Made by a program: the position numbers and the translations under genes. A DNA stretch of 64,000 nucleotides from Streptomyces sp. WAC 04229 (lineage in GTDB: Bacteria > Actinomycetota > Actinomycetes > Streptomycetales > Streptomycetaceae), in contig NZ_QHJH01000010.1 of the NCBI RefSeq assembly GCF_003947455.1, positions 36,504 to 100,503 of the forward strand. The letters are read 5' to 3'. Shown in pieces: positions 8,844 to 18,016 of the stretch. The notes below the pieces were generated by a model that did no database searches, had not been told where the DNA came from, and saw nothing but the letters and a program-made list of their open reading frames with translations. The stretch's first letter is position 1; each line of letters begins with the position of its first letter.

Positions 8844-10372
8844 CGACGGACAGGACCGCGGACTCTCCGGCCGCCGCTCCGCTGCTGGACCTGCAGCCAC
8901 TGGTGGTGGCGGTGCGCAGGCGCCGCCGCCTCTGGTGCTCCCTGGCGATGCTGGGCCTGGTGGCCGGCGGGGCGCTCGCCGTCCTGCTGCCGCCACCACC
9001 GACCGCGGTGACGAAGGTGCTGGTCGCCCACAAGGAGGATCAGCCGAACGACACCGGAACGCTGATCCGCACCGACGTCGAGCTGCTGAGGACGACGCGG
9101 ATCGCCGAGGCGGCCCTGAAGTCCCTCGAGTCCCCGGAGAAACCGGAGGACTTCATGGCGGACTACCGGGGCACCGGCCTCACCAACAACCTGCTCGAGA
9201 TCACCGTGTCCGGCGACAGCGACGCTCACGCCGTGGCCCGTGCCGAGGCGCTGGCCGACGCCTTCGTCGCGGATCACGTCCGTCGGATGCGCGCGACCGC
9301 GGACGCCGAGTCCAAGGCCCTGCTCGAGCAGCGAGAGCGCACGCGGGACGAACTCGCCGAGGTCAACAAGGCGATCGGGGACCGGTCACCGGAGAGCGAC
9401 CCGAAGGCGTCGGCGAGCCTCGAATCGCTCTTCGCCCGCCGGGCCGAACTCAGTTCACGCGTCGCCGACTTCGACCAGCGGGCCGCGGAGGCGCGTACCG
9501 GCACACCCGGGATCGTCTCCGGCACACAGATCGTGGACGCCCCCCGCGCGGTGCGCCACTCCCTGCCCAGGACCGCCGTCACCAACGCCGGGATCGGACT
9601 GGTCCTCGGGCTGGTCCTCGGGCTCGTGATGGCGGCGGTCGGCTCCCTGGTGGCGGACCGCCCCGTGCTGCGCCGGGAGATCGCCGCGCACCTCGGGGCC
9701 TCGGTCATCGCGGAGCTTCCCCGCCGCGGGTCGCCCAGGCTCTGGCGGCGCCGACGGATCCGGGCGGCGCGCTCGCGGCTCACCACGTCCCTGGCCCGCA
9801 CCGTGCGCGGCTCCGCGGAACCGGTGTCGCTGCTGGAACTGGGGTGTGCGCGCAGCGCGGGCGTCATCGCCCTCGACCTCGCGGCGGCACTGGAGGCGCG
9901 GGACGGACAGGAGTCGGTGGTCGTCGACGCCCTGCCCGGCCTCCCGCTCGCCCGGCGCCGCCAAAAGCCCGGAGACCCGACCGTGACCGGCGGCGAAGGC
10001 TCCGCCGCGGCCGGACCGGAGCAGGAGCGCCGGCTCTACGTCGGCTCGGTGGCGCCGGGCACGGCGTGGACCGATCTGCCGCACCTCGGCAGCCGGACCG
10101 TGCTCGTCGTCCGTGCCGGGCACGGCAGTGCCGCCTGGCTGCACACCGTGGCACGGCAGCTAGCCGACCAGCGCGTCACGGTGCTCGGTGTGGTGCTGAT
10201 CGACCCCGATCCACGGGACCGGACCGACGGGACCCTGTGGGACGGGCAGGCCCACGCGCTGCGCGGCCGCAGCGAGCGGCCGGCCCGGCCGAACGGGACC
10301 GAACGACCGCGGACGGAGCGGCTGCCGATGCGGGCGACGCGGGTCCCGGACAGCGACCAGGAGGGGCGATAG
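8840..10372 (+). CDS. Wzz-like chain-length protein with degenerate kinase-like domain (second copy)
   Basis: The 510-aa product has the same plan as its upstream neighbour and overlaps it by a GTGA junction. A basic start is followed by a membrane helix (LAMLGLVAGGALAVLLPP), a coiled region rich in Ala/Glu/Arg (about 90-225), and a helix near GIGLVLGLVLGLVMAAVGSLV. A C-terminal pseudo-kinase region has LLELGCARSAGVIALDLAAAL in place of Walker A and VVVDALPG in place of Walker A'. A Pro/Arg-rich tail is probably disordered. Two such adjacent non-catalytic co-polymerases may form a hetero-oligomer. Confidence 0.85.
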   Translation: MTTDRTADSPAAAPLLDLQPLVVAVRRRRRLWCSLAMLGLVAGGALAVLLPPPPTAVTKVLVAHKEDQPNDTGTLIRTDVELLRTTRIAEAALKSLESPEKPEDFMADYRGTGLTNNLLEITVSGDSDAHAVARAEALADAFVADHVRRMRATADAESKALLEQRERTRDELAEVNKAIGDRSPESDPKASASLESLFARRAELSSRVADFDQRAAEARTGTPGIVSGTQIVDAPRAVRHSLPRTAVTNAGIGLVLGLVLGLVMAAVGSLVADRPVLRREIAAHLGASVIAELPRRGSPRLWRRRRIRAARSRLTTSLARTVRGSAEPVSLLELGCARSAGVIALDLAAALEARDGQESVVVDALPGLPLARRRQKPGDPTVTGGEGSAAAGPEQERRLYVGSVAPGTAWTDLPHLGSRTVLVVRAGHGSAAWLHTVARQLADQRVTVLGVVLIDPDPRDRTDGTLWDGQAHALRGRSERPARPNGTERPRTERLPMRATRVPDSDQEGR

Positions 10373-10375
10373 GAC

Positions 10376-12310
10376 ATGTGTGGCATCGCAGGCACCTACC
10401 GATGGCCGGACGGGAAGGCCGTGGCCGACCGGCTGACCGACGTCCTCGCCCACCGCGGCCCGGACGGGGCGGGCCGCTACAGCCATCCCGTCGGTGAGGG
10501 CGAAGTGCACCTCGGGCACCGCCGGCTGGCCATCATCGACCTGACCGAGACGGGCGCCCAGCCGATGGTCTCGGGGGGCCTCGTCCTGACGTACAACGGC
10601 GAGCTGTACAACGCGCCGGAGCTGCGCGCCGAGCTGGCGGCCGCCGGGGTGCGCTTTCGCGGTACGTCAGACACCGAGGTGCTGCTTGAGGCGTGGCGGC
10701 GCTGGGGCACCGACTGCCTGCCCAGGCTGCGCGGCATGTTCGCGTTCGGGATCTTCGACGAGCGGACCGGTGACCTGGTCCTCGCCCGCGACCAGCTCGG
10801 CGTCAAGCCGCTGTTCCTGCTCCGGCGCGGCGAGGGCCTGGTGTTCGCCTCCGAGCTGAAGGCGCTCGCCGCCGTGACCGGCGGGTCGCTGGAGGTGGAC
10901 CACGGGGCGCTGGTCGCCTCGCTGCTGTACTACTGGGTGCCGGACTCGCGCTGCGCGTTGCGCGGGGCGGAGAAGCTGCCGCCGGGAAGCTGGCTGCGGT
11001 GCCGGCCCGACGGCCGGGTGGAGCGCGGCCGGTACTGGAACCTGAAGGACGTCGCGGCCGAGGGCAGGGAGCGGGCGCTGAGCGGCGAACGGCCGGACGT
11101 CGCGGCGGTCGTCGAGGAGTCCACCCGGCGGCACCTGCTCTCCGACGTGCCCGTGGCGACCTTCCTCTCCGGCGGGCTGGACTCCAGCTACCTGACCGCG
11201 CTGGCCGCCCGCGACCGGCCCGGGATCTCCGCGTACACGATCGGGTTCCGCGCCGAGGACGCCAGGTTCGAGGCGATGCCCGACGACCTGCGGCACGCCC
11301 GGAGCGTGGCCGAGCGGTTCGGCGTCGACCTGCACGAGATCGAGATCGCACCCGACGTGCTCGACCTGCTGCCCCGGATGACGTACCACCTGGACGAGCC
11401 GATCGGCGACCCCGCGGCGATCAACACGTACCTGATCTGCGAGGCCGCACGGGAGGCCGGGGTCAAGGTGATGCTCTCGGGGATGGGCGCCGACGAGCTG
11501 TTCGCCGGGTACCGCAAGCACCTGGCCAACCTGCTCGCGCTGCGCTACCAGCGCGTCCCGCGTCCCCTGCGGCGCGGCGTGTCCGCGGCCGTGGACCGGC
11601 TGCCGGTCGCCACGGCCCGTCGCGGGTACCGGTCGGTGCGCTTCGCGAAGCGGTTCCTCTCCTTCGCCGAACTGCCCGAGGAGACCGCGTTCCGGCGCAG
11701 CTACACCATGTACGACCGGGACGAGCTGCTCGCCCTGGTCGATCCCGACCTGGCCGGGACGGTGGAGGACGTGCTGACCGAGCACGCCGACGTGTACCTG
11801 GACAACGACCTCGACGACTTCGTCAACCGGATGTGCCTGGGTGACGCCCGGATGTTCCTGCCGGGTCTGAACCTCGCGTACACGGACCGGTCGAGCATGG
11901 CCGCGTCGACCGAGGTGCGGGTGCCGTACGTGGACGTCGAGGTGGTCAAGGCGGCCTTCGCCGTGCCCGGTGACCGCAAGATCGCCGGACGTCAGGGCAA
12001 GGCGGTCCTCAAGGAGGCGGCCGTCTCCGTCCTGCCCCGGGAGATCGTGTACCGGCCCAAGGGCCTGTTCAGCGCTCCCCTGCGGGCCTGGATGAGCCGG
12101 GATCTGGCACCGCTGGTCCGCGAGGTGGTGCACGACGGCGAGCTGGTCCGGGCCGGGTTGCTGCGCCGCGACGCGCTGGCCCGGCTGGTCGCCGAGGACG
12201 CCGCCGGGCACCGGGACTACTCCAAGCATCTGTGGCACGTGCTGACCCTCGAGTACTGGTACCGCGGCGCGCTCTCCGGGGCCGGCCAGCACTCTCCCTC
12301 GACGGCGTAG
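10376..12310 (+). CDS. Asparagine synthase (glutamine-hydrolysing) family amidotransferase
   Basis: The 644-aa protein has an N-terminal class II glutaminase domain with nucleophile Cys2 (MCGIAG) and FNGELYN-type loop (TYNGELYNAPELRAEL). Its C-terminal synthetase domain has the ATP pyrophosphatase motif SGGLDSS near residue 265 and SGMGADELFAGY. Length and motifs are complete, so both half-reactions should work. Family members inside polysaccharide clusters (for example WbpS of Pseudomonas O6) amidate uronic acids. With a nucleotide-sugar dehydrogenase four genes upstream, amidation of a uronate is the best guess; plain asparagine synthesis remains possible. Confidence 0.92.
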   Translation: MCGIAGTYRWPDGKAVADRLTDVLAHRGPDGAGRYSHPVGEGEVHLGHRRLAIIDLTETGAQPMVSGGLVLTYNGELYNAPELRAELAAAGVRFRGTSDTEVLLEAWRRWGTDCLPRLRGMFAFGIFDERTGDLVLARDQLGVKPLFLLRRGEGLVFASELKALAAVTGGSLEVDHGALVASLLYYWVPDSRCALRGAEKLPPGSWLRCRPDGRVERGRYWNLKDVAAEGRERALSGERPDVAAVVEESTRRHLLSDVPVATFLSGGLDSSYLTALAARDRPGISAYTIGFRAEDARFEAMPDDLRHARSVAERFGVDLHEIEIAPDVLDLLPRMTYHLDEPIGDPAAINTYLICEAAREAGVKVMLSGMGADELFAGYRKHLANLLALRYQRVPRPLRRGVSAAVDRLPVATARRGYRSVRFAKRFLSFAELPEETAFRRSYTMYDRDELLALVDPDLAGTVEDVLTEHADVYLDNDLDDFVNRMCLGDARMFLPGLNLAYTDRSSMAASTEVRVPYVDVEVVKAAFAVPGDRKIAGRQGKAVLKEAAVSVLPREIVYRPKGLFSAPLRAWMSRDLAPLVREVVHDGELVRAGLLRRDALARLVAEDAAGHRDYSKHLWHVLTLEYWYRGALSGAGQHSPSTA

Positions 12311-12326
12311 AGACAAGAGGAATTCG

Positions 12327-14513
12327 GTGAAACAGGTTGTGCAGAACTACAAGAGCGGCGAGCTGACGCTGCTCGACGTCCCGGTGCCGGGGTGCAAGCC
12401 GGGCGGTGTGCTGGTGCGGAGCGCCTACTCGCTGATCTCCACCGGGACCGAGCTGATGAAGGTGTCCGAGGCCGGCATGTCGATGGTCGGCAAGGCCCGC
12501 TCACGCCCGGACCAGGTCGCCAAGGTGGTGCAGAGCGTGGCCACCAACGGCGTGCCCGCCACCTACCGCAAGGTGATGGGGAAGCTGGACTCCTACACGC
12601 CGCTCGGCTACTCGCTGTGCGGGGTGGTCGAGCAGGTCGGCGCCGGGATCGACGACGTGTCGGTGGGTGACGTGGTGGCGTGCGCGGGCAACGAGCACGC
12701 GCTGCACGCCGAGGTGAACTGGGTCCCGAAGAACCTCTACACCCGGGTGCCGGACGGCCTCGCGCCGCGGCACGCCGCGTTCGGCACCGTCGGGTCGATC
12801 GCGTTGCAGGGCGTACGCCGCGGGGAGCCCCAGCTCGGCGAGGTGGCGTTGGTGATCGGCCTCGGGCTGATCGGTCAGCTGGTGGTGCAGTTGCTGGCCG
12901 CGTCGGGGGTGCGCGTGGTCGGCGCCGACCCCGACCCGGCGCGCTGCGAACTGGCCGAGCGCCTCGGCGCGGCGGCCTGCGGCGATCCCTCCGCACCGGC
13001 CGTGGAGAACGCCGTCGCCGAACTCACCGGCGGTCACGGTGTGGACCAGGTGTACCTGGCGGCGGGCGGCGGCAGCAACGAGCCCGTCGAGCTGGCCGCC
13101 CGGCTGAGCCGGGACCGCGGCCGGGTCGTCGACATCGGCAAGTGCAGCCTGGACCTGCCCTGGAACGCGTACTACGAGAAGGAGCTCGACGTCCGGTTCT
13201 CCCGCTCGTACGGTCCCGGCCGCTACGACCCGGAGTACGAACTGGAGGGGCGCGACTACCCGATCGGATATGTGCGCTGGACCGAGCGCCGCAACCTGGC
13301 GTGCTTCCTCGATCTCGTCGCCCGCGGTCGCGTCGACGTGGAGCCCCTGGTCTCCCACACGGCCGACTTCGACGACGCCGTCGAGACGTACCAGCGCCTG
13401 AAGGACGGCGGTCTCAAGGCCGTGGCCGTGCTGTTCCGGTACCCCGGACACAAGGAGGAGGCCGCGGCCCCGGAGCTGACCGTGCCCGCGGTGCGCCGCG
13501 GTGGCGGGGCCCCGGCTCCGGCCCGGTCCGGCAAGGCGTCGGTGCGGCTGGCGTTCGTCGGCGCCGGGAACTACGCGACGTCGATGCTGCTGCCGCACCT
13601 GGCGCAGCGCGAGGGCGTCGAGCTGTCCACGGTCGTCACCACGACGGCGCTGTCCGCGGCCAACGCGCAGCGCAAGTTCGGTTTCGCCGAGGCGACCACG
13701 GAACTCGACGCGGTGCTCGACGATCCGTCCGTCGACGCGGTGTTCGTGGTCACCCGGCACAGCTCGCACGCCGAGCTGACCCGTAGGGCGCTGCTGGCCG
13801 GCAAGGCGGTGTTCGTGGAGAAGCCGTTGGCGCTGACCGAGGACGAGCTGGCCGGCGTGCTCGCGGCGGTCGAGGAGTCGGGCAACGACCGGATCCAGGT
13901 GGGCTTCAACCGCCGGTTCGCGCCGCTGCTGCTGGAGGCGCGGGAGCGGTTCGGCGCGCGGACCGGGCCGGCGAGCCTGCGCTACCTGGTCAACGCGGGC
14001 CGGCTGGAGCACGGCAGCTGGTACCTCCAACAGGGCACCCAGGGCTCGCGGTTCGCCGGTGAGGGCGGGCACTTCATCGACACGGCGAGCCGACTGCTCG
14101 ACGCCGACCCGGTCTCGGTGTACGCGACGGCGACGCCCGGAAACGAGGACCTCCAGGTGGTGCTGGGCTACCCCGGCGGCTCGACCGCCACCATCAGCTA
14201 CCTCACCACCGGCCCGTCCGGCTTCCCCAAGGAGACGCTGGACCTGGTCGCCGACGGCCGGGCGCTGCGGCTCGACGACTTCGTCCGTGCCTCCGTCTAC
14301 GACGGTGGCCGGAAGCGGTGGGTGAGTTCCCGGTTGCCGAAGGCGCGGGACAAGGGCCAGAACGCCGAACTGGCCGCGTTCATCAGGGCCGTGCGGACCG
14401 GTCGGCCGATGCCGGTGCCGCTGGAGTCGCTGGTGGCCACCACCACGGCCACCCTCGCCGTGCAGGCCAGTCTGGCCGGCGGCGCGCCGGTCGCGTTGGC
14501 GGCGGCACGATGA
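12327..14513 (+). CDS. Bi-domain oxidoreductase: MDR alcohol dehydrogenase fused to Gfo/Idh/MocA
   Basis: The 728-aa fusion begins at GTG 12327. Residues 1-370 are a medium-chain dehydrogenase with LGYSLCGVVEQVGAG and the nucleotide-binding VIGLGLIGQLVVQLLAASG. A linker near 375-400 leads to a Gfo/Idh/MocA domain with LAFVGAGNYATSMLLPHL and the signature VFVEKPLAL. Proteins of this architecture recur next to heparinase-fold genes in bacterial glycan clusters, which is exactly the situation here (ATGA overlap with the next gene). The reaction is not established; an oxidation/epimerisation of a nucleotide sugar or uronate unit is likely. Confidence 0.88.
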   Translation: MKQVVQNYKSGELTLLDVPVPGCKPGGVLVRSAYSLISTGTELMKVSEAGMSMVGKARSRPDQVAKVVQSVATNGVPATYRKVMGKLDSYTPLGYSLCGVVEQVGAGIDDVSVGDVVACAGNEHALHAEVNWVPKNLYTRVPDGLAPRHAAFGTVGSIALQGVRRGEPQLGEVALVIGLGLIGQLVVQLLAASGVRVVGADPDPARCELAERLGAAACGDPSAPAVENAVAELTGGHGVDQVYLAAGGGSNEPVELAARLSRDRGRVVDIGKCSLDLPWNAYYEKELDVRFSRSYGPGRYDPEYELEGRDYPIGYVRWTERRNLACFLDLVARGRVDVEPLVSHTADFDDAVETYQRLKDGGLKAVAVLFRYPGHKEEAAAPELTVPAVRRGGGAPAPARSGKASVRLAFVGAGNYATSMLLPHLAQREGVELSTVVTTTALSAANAQRKFGFAEATTELDAVLDDPSVDAVFVVTRHSSHAELTRRALLAGKAVFVEKPLALTEDELAGVLAAVEESGNDRIQVGFNRRFAPLLLEARERFGARTGPASLRYLVNAGRLEHGSWYLQQGTQGSRFAGEGGHFIDTASRLLDADPVSVYATATPGNEDLQVVLGYPGGSTATISYLTTGPSGFPKETLDLVADGRALRLDDFVRASVYDGGRKRWVSSRLPKARDKGQNAELAAFIRAVRTGRPMPVPLESLVATTTATLAVQASLAGGAPVALAAAR

Positions 14514-16486
14514 CGGTGACCTCGGGGAGTCCGGGCTGGTACCTGCGGCGGCTGTCCCGGATGGGGCCGCGGGAGGTCGGTGGCCGGGCGGGCGACGCCC
14601 TGCGCAGGCGGCGCTGGCGGTCGGCACCGCCGCACTGCCCGACGGTGACCGGCGCCCGGTTCACCGCGGTGCTGCCCGCGGGGACGGTCGCCGCGGTGGC
14701 GCCGGACGCCGCGAAACGTCTCGTCGCCGAGGCCGACCGGCTGATGGCCGGGCACGTCGAGTACTTCGGGGTGGTCCGCGACGACCTGGCCGACCCGGAC
14801 TGGTGGTACGACCCGAAGACCGGGCGCCGGGCCCCCTGGGGGTACGCCTTCGGGGTGCCGTACCGGGACGAGGAGGTGGTCGGTGACATCAAGCAGATCT
14901 GGGAGCTGTCCCGGCACCAGTACCTCACCGTGCTCGCCGCCGCCTACGCGATCACCGGCGACGAGCGGTACGCGGAGCGTGTGGCCCACCATCTGCGGTC
15001 GTGGTGGGCGGCGAACGCGCCGCTGCACGGGGTGCACTGGACGAGCGGGATCGAGCTGGGGATCCGGCTGCTGTCGTGGGTGTGGGTCCGCCGGCTGCTC
15101 GACGGCTGGCCGGGCGCGGCGGAGCTGTTCGAGCGCAACCCGGTGGCGCTGAACCAGATCTGGCACCACCAGCGCTGGCTGGCGGCCTTCCCCAGCCGGG
15201 GGTCGTCGGCCAACAACCACGTGATCGCCGAGGCCGCCGGGCAGTTCGCGGCGTCCTGCGCCTTCGGGTGGTTCCCCACCTCGGCGCGGCTGCGGGCCGA
15301 CGCGCTGCGCTCCCTGGAGCGGCACCTGCGGGGCAACACCTTCCGGTCCGGCCTCAACCGCGAGCTGGCCACCGAGTACCACGGGCTCGTGCTGGAACTC
15401 GGCCTGGCCGCCCTGGCGGAGGCGGATCTCGCCGGGGTGCCGGTGCCGCCGACGGTCCGGCTGGTGCTGCTGCGGATGACCGACGCGCTCGCGGCGATCG
15501 TCGACGACCGGTTGCGGCCGCCGCGCCAAGGGGACGCCGACGACGGCCACGGTCTGGTCCTGGACGGCGCGGGCACCGACCGCTGGGGCTCGCTGCTGGC
15601 CACCGGGGACGCGGTGTTCGGGCGGCGCGCCTGGTGGCCGGAGGTGACCGGAACCGACGTGCGCACCCCGCTGCTGGCCGCGCTCGTCCGGCCGTACCCG
15701 GAGGACGGAGCCGTGCCCCCGGTGACCCGCCCGGCGAGCCGCCCGGCCCACTTCGCCGACGCGGGGCTCACCGTCCTGCGGGGGCCGGCCGGGATCTGGT
15801 GCCGCTGCGACGGCGGTCCGCACGGCTTCCTGTCCATCGCCGCGCACGCGCACGCGGACGCGCTGTCCGTGGAGGTCCGGCAGGACGGCGTCGACGTGCT
15901 CGCCGACCCCGGGACGTTCTGCTACCACGGGCAACCCGTGTGGCGGCGGTACTTCCGGTCGACGCTCGGTCACAACACCCTGCAGCTGGACGACGCCGAC
16001 CAGTCCGTCTCCGGCGGCCCGTTCCTGTGGACCCGGCACGCCCGCAGCCGGGTGCTGGTCGCGGACCCGTCCGGGGCCCTGGACGGGGGCACGGCCCGGT
16101 GGTGCGCCGAGCACGACGGATACCAGCGCTCCGTGCACCGCCGCCGGGTGGAGCTGACGGCCGCGAGCCGGGAGCTGAAGGTGGTCGACGAGGTGCGCGG
16201 CCCGCGCCGGTCCGTGCGGCTGGCCTTCCACCTCGGTCCGGCGGTCACCGCGGACCTGACGGGGAGCCGGGCCGCCCTCAGCTGGACCCGGGACGGCGCG
16301 GAGCACTCCGCCGTGCTCGACCTGCCCGGGGAGCTGAGCTGGCGCGCGCACCGCGGCGAGACCGATCCGCCGCTGGGCTGGTACTCCCCCGGTTTCGGGC
16401 GCAAGGAACCCGCCACGACGCTCGTCGGCACCGGCTTCTCCGACGGGGCCGAGGGGTTCACCACCGTACTCAGGTTCCACGGCTAG
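14510..16486 (+). CDS. Heparinase II/III-family (alginate-lyase-like) polysaccharide lyase
   Basis: The 658-aa protein has an N-terminal alpha/alpha-toroid half (SRHQYLTVLAAAYAITGDERY, HWTSGIELGIRLLSWVW, SSANNHVIAEAAGQFAA) and a C-terminal beta-sheet half with AHAHADALSVEVRQDG and LADPGTFCYHG. The Asn-His pair in NNH, the HAHAD histidines and the following Tyr are the residues expected for beta-elimination on uronic-acid chains. No signal peptide is visible, unusual for a lyase of exported polymer, so it may act at the membrane during assembly. The ATG at 14510 overlaps the previous stop. It supports a uronate-containing polymer. Confidence 0.87.
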   Translation: MTVTSGSPGWYLRRLSRMGPREVGGRAGDALRRRRWRSAPPHCPTVTGARFTAVLPAGTVAAVAPDAAKRLVAEADRLMAGHVEYFGVVRDDLADPDWWYDPKTGRRAPWGYAFGVPYRDEEVVGDIKQIWELSRHQYLTVLAAAYAITGDERYAERVAHHLRSWWAANAPLHGVHWTSGIELGIRLLSWVWVRRLLDGWPGAAELFERNPVALNQIWHHQRWLAAFPSRGSSANNHVIAEAAGQFAASCAFGWFPTSARLRADALRSLERHLRGNTFRSGLNRELATEYHGLVLELGLAALAEADLAGVPVPPTVRLVLLRMTDALAAIVDDRLRPPRQGDADDGHGLVLDGAGTDRWGSLLATGDAVFGRRAWWPEVTGTDVRTPLLAALVRPYPEDGAVPPVTRPASRPAHFADAGLTVLRGPAGIWCRCDGGPHGFLSIAAHAHADALSVEVRQDGVDVLADPGTFCYHGQPVWRRYFRSTLGHNTLQLDDADQSVSGGPFLWTRHARSRVLVADPSGALDGGTARWCAEHDGYQRSVHRRRVELTAASRELKVVDEVRGPRRSVRLAFHLGPAVTADLTGSRAALSWTRDGAEHSAVLDLPGELSWRAHRGETDPPLGWYSPGFGRKEPATTLVGTGFSDGAEGFTTVLRFHG

Positions 16487-16494
16487 GGGGCCGC

Positions 16495-18015
16495 GTGGGG
16501 ATCAAGTGGCGGCGCTGGGCGTTGCCTGCCGCACCGCTGGCGCTGGCCCTGCTGGCGGCGACCGGCTGTGAGAGCACGCAGGCCGCGCGGCCGAAGCCGA
16601 CCGCCGCGCCGACCGCGCCGGTGGCACGCGTGTGCGCCGAGCCGGCCGCCGGTCCCGCGAAGGCGCCCGCGGGCGCGGTGACGGTGGACCCCGCGGTCGC
16701 CGGCGATCTGGCCGCGAAGACCAGGAAGAGTCCGCCGAACACCACGTTCTGGCTGCGTCCGGGCACCCACCGGCTCCAGCCGGACCGTTACGCGCAGGTC
16801 GTCCCCAAGGAGGGGAACAGGTATCTCGGAGCCCCGGGCGCGGTGCTCGACGGCCGGAAGACCAACCAGTACGCGTTCGGCGGCACCGCCCGCGACGTGA
16901 CCATCCGCCACCTGACCGTGCAGGGGTTCGTCGCGCCGCACGACGAGGGCGTGGTCAACCACGACTCCGCCGACGGGTGGGTGATCGAGCACGCGACGAT
17001 CCAGCACAACTCCGGTGCCGGGCTGATGGCCGGTGCCCGCCAGCGGGTCCGCGCCAGCTGTCTGCGCGACAACGGCCAGTACGGCATGAACGCGTACAAG
17101 GGCGGCGGCGGCATCACCGGCCTGGTGGTCGAGGGCAACGAGATCACGGGCAACAACAGGGACGACTGGGAGCGGCGGCGGCCGGGGTGCGGCTGCACCG
17201 GAGGCGTCAAGTTCTGGGCCGTCGACGGCGCCGACGTCCGCGGCAACTGGGTGCACGACAACCGCGGAGCCGGCCTGTGGGCGGACACCAACAACAACGA
17301 CTTCCGCATCGAGGGCAACGTGCTGGAGGCCAACGACGGTGCCGCGCTGATCTACGAGACCAGCTACAACGCCGTCGTCCGCAAGAACACGATCCGGCGC
17401 AACAACTGGGTCGAGGGCCGCAGGTACGCCGACCGCGGCGACAGCTTCCCGCTCGCGACCGTCTACGTGTCCGAGTCCGGCGGCGAACCGCGGATCCGGG
17501 CCCGCACGGACCGGATCGAGATCTACGGCAACTTGCTGGAGAACAACTGGTCCGGGATCACCCTGTGGGAGAACGCCGACCGGTTCTGCAACAGCCCGGC
17601 CAACACCTCCTCCGGCGAGTGCACGCTCCTGGTGAAGGACACCGGCCGGTGCGCACAGCCGGCGATCGCCACCGCACCGCTGTACGCCGACTGCCGGTGG
17701 AAGACCCAGCGGGTGGACATCCACGACAACCGCTTCGTGCTGGACAAGTCCGTCGTCGACTGCACGGCGCTCTGCGACCGGATGGCGGTACTGGCGAACT
17801 ACGGGACCTACCCGGACTGGTCGCCGTACCAGGGCGAGCGGGTGGCGGAGGCGATCACCGGCGAGCAGCACAACCGCTGGTACGACAACGTCTACCTCGG
17901 CGCGTGGACGTTCGTCGCCCACGACCCGAGCCGCACCCTCGACTCCGGACAGTGGCAGGGCATGCCGTACCGGCAGGACGAGGGCAGTACCTTCCGTGCT
18001 CGGGACGGTGGTTGA
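16495..18015 (+). CDS. Secreted lipoprotein with right-handed parallel beta-helix
   Basis: The 506-aa product starts at GTG 16495 after an AGGGGG ribosome site and has a lipoprotein signal ending LLAATGC (Cys25). After a Pro/Ala linker come repeated beta-helix coils with stacked Asn, for example IRHLTVQGF, GWVIEHATIQHNSGAG, VEGNEITGNNRDDW and IYGNLLENNW. This fold is shared by polysaccharide lyases and by C5-mannuronan epimerases. Several Cys pairs (GCGCTGG, CNSPANTSSGEC, DCTALCD) suggest disulfides, consistent with an extracellular protein. Its place between a lyase and a Wzy-like gene suggests chain processing at the cell surface. Confidence 0.85.
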   Translation: MGIKWRRWALPAAPLALALLAATGCESTQAARPKPTAAPTAPVARVCAEPAAGPAKAPAGAVTVDPAVAGDLAAKTRKSPPNTTFWLRPGTHRLQPDRYAQVVPKEGNRYLGAPGAVLDGRKTNQYAFGGTARDVTIRHLTVQGFVAPHDEGVVNHDSADGWVIEHATIQHNSGAGLMAGARQRVRASCLRDNGQYGMNAYKGGGGITGLVVEGNEITGNNRDDWERRRPGCGCTGGVKFWAVDGADVRGNWVHDNRGAGLWADTNNNDFRIEGNVLEANDGAALIYETSYNAVVRKNTIRRNNWVEGRRYADRGDSFPLATVYVSESGGEPRIRARTDRIEIYGNLLENNWSGITLWENADRFCNSPANTSSGECTLLVKDTGRCAQPAIATAPLYADCRWKTQRVDIHDNRFVLDKSVVDCTALCDRMAVLANYGTYPDWSPYQGERVAEAITGEQHNRWYDNVYLGAWTFVAHDPSRTLDSGQWQGMPYRQDEGSTFRARDGG

Positions 18016-18016
18016 G

